Below, one piece after another: positions 8,711 through 17,970 of a stretch of DNA of 35,318 nucleotides (positions are counted from its first letter, which is position 1; each line of letters begins with the position of its first letter). Source of the DNA: Caldilineaceae bacterium (GTDB taxonomy: Bacteria; Chloroflexota; Anaerolineae; Caldilineales; Caldilineaceae); assembly GCA_020433455.1 (NCBI GenBank), contig JAGRCP010000105.1, forward strand, positions 1 through 35,318, given 5' to 3'. The notes under the pieces are model-generated. The model saw only the letters and a list, made by a program, of their open reading frames with translations, made no database searches and was not told the DNA's origin. A program made the translations under genes and the position numbers.

Positions 8711-9198
8711 CGAACGTCAGAATTGAGCGGCGCACCGTTCCCGCGGATCTCGTCGAGAGCACGCCGGGAGCCGGCGGTTTGGGGTATTGGCTGCTGGCGT
8801 CGCCCATAATCCTCTTTTTGGTCTGGCTCTGGATCGACGTTTTTGCCTATTACAGCCCCCTTCCCCAATGGGCGGATCGCCTCCTGGCCGCGGTCATTTT
8901 TGTCGGGCTGATCGTCCTGCCTTTGGGGCTGTTGGCCTATCGTCTGATAACGGCTTTTCCACGTCTCTTCAGTCATGCCGGCTGGGACATTTTGCCGCTG
9001 GAGCCGGTAAGCGAAGCCGAGCAATACCTGGTGCACTACACGTTTCAGGCGCGCCATCGGGCCGATGGCGGTCTCCGACGCCTGTGGCTGCGTGCCGCCC
9101 AAGGCTGGGTCTACATAGAGATTATCGCGATTTTCGTGGGCGCAATCGCCATGATTCCCCTCTTTTTTAGCGCCGTCGATTTTGGTTTTGGCCAATAG
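8707..9198 (+). CDS. Small integral membrane protein of unknown function
   Basis: 163 residues with three hydrophobic segments (about 27-50, 58-80 and 135-158) and a soluble part between the second and third. No family recognised. It overlaps the glycosyltransferase gene by four bases, so a role with that enzyme in envelope glycan assembly is plausible but is inference from position only. Confidence 0.7.
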   Translation: MTNVRIERRTVPADLVESTPGAGGLGYWLLASPIILFLVWLWIDVFAYYSPLPQWADRLLAAVIFVGLIVLPLGLLAYRLITAFPRLFSHAGWDILPLEPVSEAEQYLVHYTFQARHRADGGLRRLWLRAAQGWVYIEIIAIFVGAIAMIPLFFSAVDFGFGQ

Positions 9199-9233
9199 TC
9201 GGAATTCGTCCCCGGGTTTGGAGCTATATTCTG

Positions 9234-11258
9234 ATGCAGCGTCTGCGTGGCCTTGCATTCTTCGTCCTGATTACCTTGCTGCCGTTTTTGGCGTACGCTG
9301 CTCCCGCCCAGGCCCAGGATGTCGGCGTGACGATTGTGCGCGTCTATTTCCAAAGTTCGGCGCAGTTGGACCGGTTGGCGGCTCTGGCCGACATATGGGA
9401 AGTCGATCATGCCGCAGGCTACGCGGTGATGGCCCTTGAGCCGGCGCAAGAGCAAGCCTTGAGCAAGGCCGGCTATCTGGTGCGCGTAGACCCAATGCGC
9501 ACGGAGCAGGCCCGAGCGGCTGCGGCAAAGCTATCGTCCACTGCACCCGCCGCTGCCCAGGGCATTCCCGGTTACTCCTGCTACCGTACCGTAGAAGAGA
9601 CCTATGGCGATCTGGCCACGCTGGCCGCCAATCATCCTGCGTTGGCCCGTTGGGAGGACATTGGCGATAGCTGGCTGAAAAGCCAAAATCCAGCAACGGG
9701 GTACGATATCCGTGCGTTGGTGCTGACCAATCAGGCCAGCAGCGCGCCCAAGGCGGATTTTCTGCTTTTGGCCGCGGTCCACGCGCGGGAGCTGACTACA
9801 TCCGAATTGGCAGCGCGCTTCGCCGAGTATCTGCTTGCCGGCTATGGACGCGATCCCGAAGCGACCTGGCTGTTGGACCACACCCGAATTCACATCATTC
9901 CCTACGGCAATCCCGACGGTCGCAAAGAGGCCGAACGGGGCGTCCTCTGGCGCAAAACCGTGGCCCAGGGGGACGGCTGCCTGATCCAGAACCCGCCCGC
10001 GCAGTACTCGGGCGTGGACATCAATCGCAACAGCAGTTTCGGCTGGAACGGCTGCGAATCAGGCTCCTGCTCAAGCGCTTATGCGTGTGCGGAGACCTAC
10101 CGCGGTTCGGCTCCTGCATCCGAGCCGGAGACCCAGGCCCTGGAAGCGTACGCCCGCGCGATTTTTGCGGATCAGCGCGGCGCGGATCCGCTGGACGCGG
10201 CTTCTCCGGACGCTACGGGCCTTTTTATCAGCCTCCACTCCTACAGCGAGCTGGTCCTCTTTCCCTGGGGGTGGACGAATGCGGCGACCCCCAACGTCAC
10301 CCAATTGGAGACGCTGGGGCGCAAGTTCGGCTATTTTAACGGCTACGGCGTTTGCCAGATTAGCCGGCCCGACTGCCTCTACAAGGCTGACGGAACCAAT
10401 GAGGACTTCGTCTACGGCGAGTTGGGCGTGGCTTCTTACACTTTTGAACTGGGCGACTACTTTTTTGAAAGTTGTCCTGCTTTTGAAGCGGCCGTTCTGC
10501 CGGATAATCTGACCGCGCTGCTGTACGCGGCCAAAGCAGCCCGTCGTCCTTATGCCGCACCGGCCGGTCCCGAGATATCCGCCCTGACCGTGCCGACCAT
10601 GCCGGTTGCACCCGGTACGGAATTAACCGTATCCGTCACCGCGGATGATGCGCGTTTTGCTTCCAACGGCCACGGCGAGGAGCCGGTCCAGGCGGTTGAT
10701 GCAATCCGTTACAGTATTGACGCCCCCTCCTGGCTTACGGCTACAACCGCCATCCCCCTCTCCGGCGGGCAGACGGTTACCGCTCAGGTCGTTGCCATGG
10801 GGACCGACAACCTGGGCGTGGGCCGCCATCAACTCTTTGTGGAGGGACGGGACAGCGACGGCAACTGGGGCGTGCCCACCGTGGGGTTCGTGGACATAAG
10901 CCGCGGCGAGCGGGGGGTGATCGCAGCTGCTTCCGGTCCGCTGGTCGCGCCGATTGATACCCGCGTGGCCTTTACCGTCACGATTGTCAATACGGGCAGC
11001 GTGGTCGATACCTACGCTGTAGACGTGGCGGATAGTCCTTGGCCGGTTACCTTATCCGCCGCCGCGTTGGAACTGGAACCGGGCGAGCAACGCGCGATGA
11101 GCGGGGAAATGACCATTCCGTTTGCCCAGATAAATGGGCGGGAGTTTGGCGTCGAGATGCGCGTCTTTTCTGTCCTTGAGCCGTGGGTTGAGGCATCAGT
11201 CACCACGGAGATTGTCCTGGCCGACCGGCGGCTTTTCCTGCCCGTTGCCGGACGTTGA
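9234..11258 (+). CDS. Secreted M14-family zinc carboxypeptidase
   Basis: 674 residues. Signal peptide at 1-28 (hydrophobic core then APAQAQ-D). Residues ~115-440 are the peptidase M14 domain with all key residues: zinc ligands H183 and E186 (HARE) and H335 (SLHSYSE), substrate-binding N264/R265 (DINRN), and catalytic E405 (YTFELGD). After it come about 200 residues of beta-rich Ig-like or NEW3-like domains (VTIVNTGSVVDTYAV). The extreme C-terminus, RRLFLPVAGR, resembles the end of the secreted protein at 27988-29028. GGAG lies about ten bases before the ATG. It probably trims peptides outside the cell for nutrition. CtaG follows 11 bp later. Confidence 0.92.
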   Translation: MQRLRGLAFFVLITLLPFLAYAAPAQAQDVGVTIVRVYFQSSAQLDRLAALADIWEVDHAAGYAVMALEPAQEQALSKAGYLVRVDPMRTEQARAAAAKLSSTAPAAAQGIPGYSCYRTVEETYGDLATLAANHPALARWEDIGDSWLKSQNPATGYDIRALVLTNQASSAPKADFLLLAAVHARELTTSELAARFAEYLLAGYGRDPEATWLLDHTRIHIIPYGNPDGRKEAERGVLWRKTVAQGDGCLIQNPPAQYSGVDINRNSSFGWNGCESGSCSSAYACAETYRGSAPASEPETQALEAYARAIFADQRGADPLDAASPDATGLFISLHSYSELVLFPWGWTNAATPNVTQLETLGRKFGYFNGYGVCQISRPDCLYKADGTNEDFVYGELGVASYTFELGDYFFESCPAFEAAVLPDNLTALLYAAKAARRPYAAPAGPEISALTVPTMPVAPGTELTVSVTADDARFASNGHGEEPVQAVDAIRYSIDAPSWLTATTAIPLSGGQTVTAQVVAMGTDNLGVGRHQLFVEGRDSDGNWGVPTVGFVDISRGERGVIAAASGPLVAPIDTRVAFTVTIVNTGSVVDTYAVDVADSPWPVTLSAAALELEPGEQRAMSGEMTIPFAQINGREFGVEMRVFSVLEPWVEASVTTEIVLADRRLFLPVAGR

Positions 11259-11269
11259 TTTAGACTCCC

Positions 11270-12196
11270 ATGTCCTACGACTTTGCTGAATTGCTCCGCA
11301 ATTGGAGCTGGCAGCCCGTGGCGGTGATTGGCCTGCTGCTGGTTGCAGGGCTGTACGGCCGCGGCTGGCTGCGAATGCGACGCGCGCTGCCGGGCTTTGC
11401 TTCGGGCAGACGATTGGGCTTTTTCGTTTTGGCCATATTTCTCCTGATCCTGGCTGCATTTTCTCCCCTTTACGCCCTGAGCGGCCGCTTTCTCCTGGCG
11501 CGCTCGTTTCAGAAGGTTTTTGTCGCCATGCTGGCCGCGCCGCTGCTCTGGCAGGCCTGTCCGTTTCACGTCATGGCCTGGGGCTTGCCCGGAGCCATGC
11601 GGCGACGCCTGACCCGTCTGGTGCTGCGTCCATCCGGCGCGCAGCGGGTCCTCCGCCTGCTCACGCAGCCTATGGTGGCCCTGCTCGTGTTTATCAGCGC
11701 GTTCCTGCTCTGGCATGATCCTGAGATTGCCAACCGGACTCTCGGCCATGAATGGGCCCATCGAGCGACGCTTTGGCTTCTCCTGGGCGCGGCGCTGCTT
11801 TTTTGGTGGCATGTAGTCGATACCGGACCGCGTCTCCACCGCCTCCGCTCAAGCTGGCTGATTGCCGCGTCGCTGATATTGGTGGAGATTCCCAACATGG
11901 CTTCGGGTGTGACCATCGCCTTTACCGATCATCCAATCTATGCCCATTATGCGGCCATGCAGGCGGGGTCGGCTGCATCGGCGCGCCTGGACGTGATGAC
12001 GGATCAAATGGTGAGCGGGGCGCTGATTTGGGTGATGGGCAGCCTGGTTTATATGGGCAGCCTGGTCATTGTGGTGCGGCGTCTCTTTGTTCGCGAAGGC
12101 AGTGATGAGCCCGACTTTAGTTTCGGTCATGATATTGCCGATCGGGCCATGGCTCCGGGATTGGAAGATCGCAACGCGCTTCATCCGTGGGAATGA
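11270..12196 (+). CDS. CtaG-like cytochrome c oxidase assembly membrane protein
   Basis: 308 residues with six or seven hydrophobic helices, matching the caa3_CtaG family (ISPLYALSGR...AAPLL, and ITFTDHPIYAHYA-like segment near 215-225). The family is linked to copper insertion or assembly of caa3-type oxidase. The core motif normally written AHMxQHxLL reads ARSFQKVFV here (77-85): both histidines are replaced, by R78 and K82. If those residues bind metal in relatives, this copy may have lost or changed that activity. It is spaced 11 bp after the peptidase and 13 bp before sufE, so co-transcription is likely. No oxidase subunits are in the window. Confidence 0.78.
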   Translation: MSYDFAELLRNWSWQPVAVIGLLLVAGLYGRGWLRMRRALPGFASGRRLGFFVLAIFLLILAAFSPLYALSGRFLLARSFQKVFVAMLAAPLLWQACPFHVMAWGLPGAMRRRLTRLVLRPSGAQRVLRLLTQPMVALLVFISAFLLWHDPEIANRTLGHEWAHRATLWLLLGAALLFWWHVVDTGPRLHRLRSSWLIAASLILVEIPNMASGVTIAFTDHPIYAHYAAMQAGSAASARLDVMTDQMVSGALIWVMGSLVYMGSLVIVVRRLFVREGSDEPDFSFGHDIADRAMAPGLEDRNALHPWE

Positions 12197-12209
12197 GAGG
12201 GAAGAGGAT

Positions 12210-12614
12210 ATGTCTGCTGAAGAACTGATTGAAGATTTTTCGTTTTTAGAAACGTGGGAAGAGCGTTTTCGTCTGATCGTAGAGATGGGGCGCGAGCTGG
12301 AGCCTATGGACCCGGCGGATAAGGTTGATGCCAATCGCATGCTGGGCTGTCAGAGTCGGGTTTGGATTACCTGCCGGCCCACAGATGAGAATCCGCCGCG
12401 CCTGCATTTCGTGGGCGACAGCGACGCCCAGATCGTCAAGGGACTGATCGCCGTAGTTTTTGAGGTGTATAACGATCAGACGCCCCAGACGATCCTGGAC
12501 ACCGACATCCGGGCGCTTTTTGCTGAATTAGGGCTAGCGAATCACCTGACGCCCAGCCGCGCCAATGGCCTTAATAGCATGGTTGAGCGGATTCGGGCGT
12601 TTGCTGCGGAGTAG
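12210..12614 (+). CDS. sufE: SufE-family sulfur acceptor for Fe-S cluster assembly
   Basis: 134 residues, normal SufE length. The persulfide-carrying cysteine is C47 in MLGCQSRVW, the family hallmark. SufE takes sulfur from the cysteine desulfurase SufS and passes it to the SufBCD scaffold. The longer open frame begins inside ctaG; the ATG at 12210 is preceded by a purine-rich GAGAGGGAAGAGG and begins the conserved part. No sufS or sufBCD is nearby, so the gene is separated from its usual operon. Confidence 0.93.
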   Translation: MSAEELIEDFSFLETWEERFRLIVEMGRELEPMDPADKVDANRMLGCQSRVWITCRPTDENPPRLHFVGDSDAQIVKGLIAVVFEVYNDQTPQTILDTDIRALFAELGLANHLTPSRANGLNSMVERIRAFAAE

Positions 12615-12634
12615 CGGAGCGGCGGGGGCGGGGC

Positions 12635-12659
12635 GGCGGCGTATAATTTCCTCGCCGCC
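12635..12659. terminator. GC-rich hairpin between convergent genes
   Basis: GGCGGCG (12635-12641) pairs with CGCCGCC (12653-12659) around an AT-rich loop. It sits between the end of sufE and the end of the opposing lipoprotein gene. There is no good T-tract on either side, so it is only a weak terminator candidate. Confidence 0.35.
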
Positions 12660-12663
12660 TCGC

Positions 12664-13842
12664 TCACTTACTCACAAACGCCATCTGCGTCGTGGGAAAG
12701 CTGTCTGTAACCACCAAAAAGCCGTCAAGCTCCCCGTCCTGAAAGCGGGCCAATCCTTCCCAGTTACGCGAGATGCCGCCCGGCAGCAGCGCCAGGTAAA
12801 TGGGCGGCGTGGCGGTGCGTACGATTCCCTCCTGGGTGAACTGATATTCCACCAGCCGTTCGACCCGTTCGGTTGATTCGCCAGGCCTGGCCAGCGAGTC
12901 GGCCGCGGGCTTGAGCTTTTGGGCGTCGCCCGGCCACATGTAGTTGATGACCCAGAAGCGATTTTCATCATCGATCTCGCTTGCGTCGGTCAGGCGGTAT
13001 TCCATAGTCGGGAATGGCATGGTTCCTGACGCGGCCAGTTCCTTGGTAAAGAGGTGGGCTTGGGGCTGAGGGTTGACGTTCACGCCATTGGCTTCGTAAA
13101 AAGTAACAATCTGGTCATCCCACAACACAAGCGCCTCATCGCTCATGTTGCTCAAATTGGCTTGTGCGGGAATGGTCGCCTGGTTGAAGGCATCGATCTG
13201 CAGCAACGTTCCATCGAGCAGCATTTCGCCGCTGACCAGCACGCCCATCATGCCGAAGGGCGTATTGGTTTCAATGGTGAGATAAGCCCGGTCGCCGTCA
13301 AATGCAACGGCCTCAAATCCCTGATATCCATCCAGGAAGAAGGATAATGCGCCATCGTCCAGAATGATGGGCGCGGGCGCGAGGGGGGCGTCGGTTTCCC
13401 CCCGTAGATAGGCGCTGATGTCCGCCTTGTCCAGCGCAAAAATCGAGTTGCCCATATCCTGAGGATACTGGGGCATCAGGATAAGCTGGTCGCCGTACCA
13501 CGTCATCCCTGAGAATTGAGCCCGGGGCGTGCTGATGGACATGCCCAGGGGAATGGAGACAATTGGCGTGTTGACCGGCGCGGTGTTGGCCTGGGCAGTG
13601 GCGGGCGTCGCCTCATCGGGTCGGGGAGTGGGCGTGATGATCAGCGCTGCGCTTTGCTCGTCCGTTGGCGTAGGGTTGGGGACCAACGCACTGACAACGT
13701 CCCGGCCGCTTGCGGCCGCCTTGCGCAGATTACTCGGCGTGCAGCCTGTCAGGAGCAGGAGGCTGCACAACAGGATTGGCGCGATCGATGCGACGCCTTG
13801 ACGAAGGGAATAACGGGGCGGTTGATTCGATTGTCGGCTCAC
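12664..13842 (-). CDS. Lipoprotein of unknown function, possible phytase-like beta-propeller
   Basis: 392 residues. Lipobox LLLLTGC gives a lipidated C34, followed by a Pro/Thr-rich linker to about residue 95. The rest is beta-rich, with repeating stretches such as GFEAVAFDGDRAYLTIE and NWEGLARFQDGELDGFLVV. These resemble the esterase-like activity of phytase family (PF13449), but the match is by eye and weak. The start is a GTG with CAGGAG five bases upstream. The protein is probably anchored on the outer face of the membrane. It stands alone on its strand, separated from the HerA gene by a structured spacer. Confidence 0.6.
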   Translation of the reverse strand: MSRQSNQPPRYSLRQGVASIAPILLCSLLLLTGCTPSNLRKAAASGRDVVSALVPNPTPTDEQSAALIITPTPRPDEATPATAQANTAPVNTPIVSIPLGMSISTPRAQFSGMTWYGDQLILMPQYPQDMGNSIFALDKADISAYLRGETDAPLAPAPIILDDGALSFFLDGYQGFEAVAFDGDRAYLTIETNTPFGMMGVLVSGEMLLDGTLLQIDAFNQATIPAQANLSNMSDEALVLWDDQIVTFYEANGVNVNPQPQAHLFTKELAASGTMPFPTMEYRLTDASEIDDENRFWVINYMWPGDAQKLKPAADSLARPGESTERVERLVEYQFTQEGIVRTATPPIYLALLPGGISRNWEGLARFQDGELDGFLVVTDSFPTTQMAFVSK

Positions 13843-13871
13843 AGGGACTCCTGAGAATGGATTGTAAATGT

Positions 13872-13927
13872 ACCCAATACGGCGACAGCGACCGGCTTAT
13901 GGGCCGGCGCTATCCGCCGTATTGGGT
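13872..13927. repeat. Nested perfect inverted repeat between two minus-strand genes
   Basis: ACCCAATACGGCG (13872-13884) is the exact reverse complement of 13915-13927, and the middle contains a second short hairpin of CCGGC/GCCGG. It lies just after the HerA stop and just before the lipoprotein start. It could end the HerA transcript or act as an RNA element, but there is no T-run, and a small dispersed repeat is equally possible. Confidence 0.75.
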
Positions 13928-13944
13928 TGAACCCTGGCTATTGG

Positions 13945-16539
13945 TTATTCGGTGGCGGGGATAGTGGCGGTGCGGGTACGATAGCCGTCATCATAGCAGA
14001 TATACCAACTAGGACGCCAGGCCAGGGCCAGGAGTTCCGTTTGGACGTCGGTGCGCCGAGGCTTCAGCTCTTCCTTGGTAATCTGTTCTTGCACATGCTC
14101 CCACTGGGCCGAAATTTCCTCGATCTCGCCCTTAAGCTCTTCGTTTAATTCCTTGATATCCTCTTCATACTCTGCGATCTGGGCAATCGATTCGTCGATA
14201 TCGGCTTTGGCATTGGCGGTCATGCGCCGCTTGCTCATGGCGCGACTGACATAGCGACTGCTGCGTCGTCCCAGTACAAAGTTGAGTGCGCTCTCGCCGA
14301 TGCCCGCCCACTCTTCCTGCTTGCGGGACTGGTAATCAGCTTCATCTTCGGCCAATTCACGCTCTTCTTTCTTCTTGCGGTCTTCGATGGTCGCGATCTT
14401 ATTGGCGTACTTTTCTTCCAGCTTATCTACTTCGTCGTCCCGGCGTTCCCGCGCGGCCTGGCGCACGTTGAGCTGGAACTCCCGCTCGCTCTCGCCCGGT
14501 CGCTGGAGAATGTCCAACTCAGCATGATAGTTGAGCGGCAGACGCTGGTTGTAATAGAGCCAATCGTCCAACTCATTGCGCAGCGTTTTTAGTTCGGATG
14601 ACGAATTTGCGCTCTCAGGCGGGGGAGCGAAAAAGGGCCCGAGCGCGCTATCCAGAACGGGCGGTTCATCATGCAGGTCCCGCAGGGACGTCTTCAATTG
14701 TTCGGCATTCTCCCAATCCACCTGTCCCCTGCCCATGGTGGGGCGGGCCGCCAGCATGAGCCGAACTGACTCCTGAATGGCGTGCTTGCGGTCCAGAAAT
14801 GAAACGGTCGCCGCACCCAGAATCACCGGATCATAGACGATCTGGACGCTCGTGATGTCGGCGCGCCCTACTTCCTGATTGAGCATTTGGATGGCTTCTC
14901 GTTCGGGCCGGGTGATGGGCAGATAGACCTGATCCACGCCGGGGTCCATGCCCGGCGGCGTGGCTATATAGCCGGCCGGCGCTTCGGGACCGGTCGATGG
15001 CGGCGTGCTTGCCGGCACGGGCGTTGGAGTAGGCGCGGGTGCGGGTGTAGGAGCAGGCGTCGGCGTGCCCGTGGCTGCCACCGGCGGGGACGCGAGCGCC
15101 GGCGTCGCGGTCGTTTCCGGCGTTACGCCGCGTTCGGCCTGCAGACGGCTGACCTGGGTGCGCGTCAGTGGACCGCGCAGATAGCTCTGGGCCCAACGCG
15201 TGTGAAAGACCACCGGACGATCCTCATGGACATTGTGGAGGAGGAAGACCCGGCTGCCCAGACGCGAGATTACCTCGTCGAAGTCGATAGACGTGTCGGC
15301 TCCAGCTTCCGCCAGCGCGCCGGTCAGCCCGGCCAGGACGCGCTCCTTGTCCCGTTCGGCCTGCAGTTTGCCGATGAACCATGTGCCTGCATTGGTCAAT
15401 CCCTTGTAGTCGATATCCACCGGATTCTGGGTGACCAGCACCACGCCCAGGCCAAAGGCGCGCGCCTGCTTGAGGAGCGTCATGAGCGGTTTTTTGGTCG
15501 GCGGTTCGGCTGTAGGCGGGAAGAAGCCGAATACTTCATCAAAATAGAGGAGCGCGCGCAGGCTGGTCGTCCCGTCCTGGCGCCGCATCCACGTAACCAG
15601 GCTTTCCAGCAGCAGAGTCACGAAAAAGGCGCGCTGGCTTTCGCTGAGGTGGGCGATATAGAAGACGCTGTGGCGAGGCGTACCGTCCGTGCTGTAGAAG
15701 AGTTTGTCCACGTCCAGCGGTTCACCCGTGAGCCAGGACTGAAAGGTGGGCGAAGCCATGAGATTGTTGAAGAGCATGGCCAGCTTGAAACGGTCATCGG
15801 GCGGAAAGAAGGTGTCGGTGTCGAAGACGCCCAGTTGGGCCATGGGCGGCTTCTGGACGGCCGTAATGATTTTGGCCAGGTCCAGATCTTCGTCCTTGCG
15901 CCAGTAATGCTCAAAGATGTTGGAGAGGAGGATCGCTTCCCGGCTGGTTACCGGATCGGCTTTCAGCTCGATGAGGCCCAGAAGCGCAGCCACCGTGCCC
16001 GAAATCCGCTCGCGGATGGCTTCGGCATTGGCGTCAAAATCGAGCTTGGGCGCGGCCAGACTGCCCATGACGTTGACGGGCACGCCTGCGTCCGAGCCCG
16101 GCGTAAAGATGGTGTAGTTGGCCGTCTCCAGCGTGGTGCGGATGCGTGCGCCGTCAATTCCCCAGTCGGCCAGGCCATTGCGCCACAATTCGGCTGTGGA
16201 TTGGGCGTATTCCTCGATGCTCTTGTCTTTGCGCCGCGCGTCGTCAGGATTGATCCACGGCTGGAAGTCCGACGGTTGCAGTTCAGGAAACTGGAGGAGG
16301 AGATTGGTGATATCGCCCTTGGGATCGATGAGAATGGCCGGCACCTTATCCAGGGCGGCTTCCTCCAGCAGGCCCACGCAGAGGCCCGTTTTGCCGCTGC
16401 CGGTCATGCCCACGCAGACGGCATGGGTGGTCAGGTCCCGGGCATCGTAGAGGATGGGCGCGTCGGTTCGCTCGCCGCTGGTTAAATCATATTCTGCGCC
16501 CAGGTAAAATGAGCCGAGGGTTTCAGGTGGCGCTTGCAC
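13945..16539 (-). CDS. HerA/DUF87-type ATPase with Pro/Thr linker and long coiled coil
   Basis: 864 residues. Walker A is at 44-51 (GMTGSGKT), followed by LIDPKGDITNLLLQFPEL and a Walker-B-like ALLYFDEVFGFFPP. The segment VVLVTQNPVDIDYKGLTNAGTWFIGKLQ is typical of HerA/FtsK-like pumping ATPases. Residues ~476-516 form a low-complexity Pro/Thr/Ala linker. The C-terminal part is rich in Glu, Arg and Lys and predicted coiled coil (about 640-830). HerA proteins translocate DNA in end resection or in defence systems, but the usual NurA nuclease gene is not adjacent. Start: a TTG at 16554 is possible, but GTG at 16539 has AAAGGA six bases before it and was chosen. The GT2 gene lies 41 bp upstream on the same strand. 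Confidence 0.82.
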   Translation of the reverse strand: MQAPPETLGSFYLGAEYDLTSGERTDAPILYDARDLTTHAVCVGMTGSGKTGLCVGLLEEAALDKVPAILIDPKGDITNLLLQFPELQPSDFQPWINPDDARRKDKSIEEYAQSTAELWRNGLADWGIDGARIRTTLETANYTIFTPGSDAGVPVNVMGSLAAPKLDFDANAEAIRERISGTVAALLGLIELKADPVTSREAILLSNIFEHYWRKDEDLDLAKIITAVQKPPMAQLGVFDTDTFFPPDDRFKLAMLFNNLMASPTFQSWLTGEPLDVDKLFYSTDGTPRHSVFYIAHLSESQRAFFVTLLLESLVTWMRRQDGTTSLRALLYFDEVFGFFPPTAEPPTKKPLMTLLKQARAFGLGVVLVTQNPVDIDYKGLTNAGTWFIGKLQAERDKERVLAGLTGALAEAGADTSIDFDEVISRLGSRVFLLHNVHEDRPVVFHTRWAQSYLRGPLTRTQVSRLQAERGVTPETTATPALASPPVAATGTPTPAPTPAPAPTPTPVPASTPPSTGPEAPAGYIATPPGMDPGVDQVYLPITRPEREAIQMLNQEVGRADITSVQIVYDPVILGAATVSFLDRKHAIQESVRLMLAARPTMGRGQVDWENAEQLKTSLRDLHDEPPVLDSALGPFFAPPPESANSSSELKTLRNELDDWLYYNQRLPLNYHAELDILQRPGESEREFQLNVRQAARERRDDEVDKLEEKYANKIATIEDRKKKEERELAEDEADYQSRKQEEWAGIGESALNFVLGRRSSRYVSRAMSKRRMTANAKADIDESIAQIAEYEEDIKELNEELKGEIEEISAQWEHVQEQITKEELKPRRTDVQTELLALAWRPSWYICYDDGYRTRTATIPATE

Positions 16540-16580
16540 GGGTTTTCCTTTCAATAACGCTGTTTACAGTTCTGGAGGAA

Positions 16581-17822
16581 TCAGTCGGCTGTTTCCAACG
16601 CGCGTTCGATTTCACGGTCGCCGACGTACTTGCGCTGTTGGATGAGACGTCGTTTTTCAAGCTGATGCGGCAGACCGAGCAGCCCGGCGATCTGACCGCG
16701 CAGCCGCGCGCGCGCGGCTGCGCCCTGCAAGTTGGCCAGCGCATCCCGGGTGACGATTGCCTGCGCTCTGAGAATTGCGGGCAGGTGCTGGGTCAATATG
16801 GCGTCGGGCATATTTTTGGCAATGTTCCAGATGGTGTTGCGTCCCACATAATAACTGGAGAGGATATCGCCTGCATTGGCGCTCAGGTGATGATAGACCC
16901 GGGCATCGGGCGCAAAGACGGTCTCCCAGCCCATGAGGCGGGCGCGGAAGGAAAGGTCTACATCTTCCAGATACATCCAGAAAGATTCGTCAAACCCGCC
17001 CAGCGCTTCCCATGCTTCCCGCCGATAGGCGCCGGCTCCGCCGCAGCCGCTGAACACTTCGCGCCGGGCGTCAAATTGGCCGTGATCCGTTTGCCAGACG
17101 CCCCGGTTGCGGGGAATGCCGTCCACGCCCAGGGTATCGCCGGCAGAGTGCAGGACATCGCGTTCCTCGAAAAGCAGGAGCTTGCTGGCAACAATGGCGG
17201 CATTGGGATGGGTGACGATGGTCCGGGCTAACGCTTCCAGCCAGTCCGACTCGGGCTCCGTGTCGCTGTTGAGGAGGACGAGAATACGCCCGTCCGCGGC
17301 CGCGGCCGCCAGGTTACAGGACGCGGCAAAGCCTACATTGCGCCGGTTGACCATGAGGCGTACGGCCGGATAATGGTTCTCCACGATGGCAACCGAGTCA
17401 TCGGTGCTCGCGTCGTCAATGACGATGGTTTCAAAATCCTGGAAGGTCTGCCGCGCCAGGGCGTCCAGCACCGTAGGCAAAAAGCGCTCGCCGTTGCGGT
17501 TGGGAATGATGACCGACATGAAGGGCGGCCGGACCGACTTGAGCGCGGGATATTCCTGCTGCGGTCGTGCGTTGAAGTCGTCGGTAGAAGCCCGGAAGTT
17601 GTCGATGTTGAGGGCAATCTTGTGGCGCATGACCACCCGATTTTTTTCCCGCAGATCACCGTAGGTGGCATCGTTGACGATGGGATTTGATCCGTCGCTC
17701 TGCGGTCCGGCCGCGGCCAGGCGCGCCTTGGCCTGTTCGACCTGGGCGTGGCGTACATCCTCCGGCTTTACTTCTTCGGATTTGCTTGTGTCGGGGGTAG
17801 GTGTCAGTGATTCATCGCTCAT
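16581..17822 (-). CDS. Glycosyltransferase family 2, rhamnosyltransferase-like
   Basis: 413 residues. About 100 charged, probably disordered N-terminal residues precede the GT-A domain (PFMSVIIPNRNGERFLPTVL, then VIDDASTDDS). The metal-binding region is LLNSDTEPESDW, and the acceptor motif is WMYLEDVDLSFRARLMGWE. The resemblance is to enzymes that add rhamnose or similar sugars to surface polysaccharides, which fits the RmlD-like gene about 200 bp upstream on the same strand. The ATG at 17822 has no ribosome binding site, but an AT-rich TATAAA lies close by upstream, so a leaderless message is possible. It is followed by the HerA gene at 41 bp. Confidence 0.85.
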   Translation of the reverse strand: MSDESLTPTPDTSKSEEVKPEDVRHAQVEQAKARLAAAGPQSDGSNPIVNDATYGDLREKNRVVMRHKIALNIDNFRASTDDFNARPQQEYPALKSVRPPFMSVIIPNRNGERFLPTVLDALARQTFQDFETIVIDDASTDDSVAIVENHYPAVRLMVNRRNVGFAASCNLAAAAADGRILVLLNSDTEPESDWLEALARTIVTHPNAAIVASKLLLFEERDVLHSAGDTLGVDGIPRNRGVWQTDHGQFDARREVFSGCGGAGAYRREAWEALGGFDESFWMYLEDVDLSFRARLMGWETVFAPDARVYHHLSANAGDILSSYYVGRNTIWNIAKNMPDAILTQHLPAILRAQAIVTRDALANLQGAAARARLRGQIAGLLGLPHQLEKRRLIQQRKYVGDREIERALETAD

Positions 17823-17929
17823 AGGATTATTTTTATAGTTGGCTGATAAGTGCGTAACGGTTGGGTACGTAACGCTATTGTACTAGATGAACCTGGCTCT
17901 GGCGGAATTCATGCGGGGCGTCGCCTGCA

Positions 17930-17959
17930 GCACGCTCCGTAACTCGTGGCGGAGCGTGC
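17930..17959. repeat. Perfect 10-bp stem hairpin
   Basis: GCACGCTCCG (17930-17939) pairs exactly with 17950-17959 around a ten-base loop. It lies downstream of the RmlD-like gene on the minus strand. It may terminate that transcript, though no T-tract follows. Confidence 0.6.
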
Positions 17960-17970
17960 CCTTCCCCATC

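Noticed and set aside
14887..16485. 532-codon plus-strand frame opposite the HerA gene
   Set aside because: Antisense shadow; the minus-strand protein has clear ATPase motifs.
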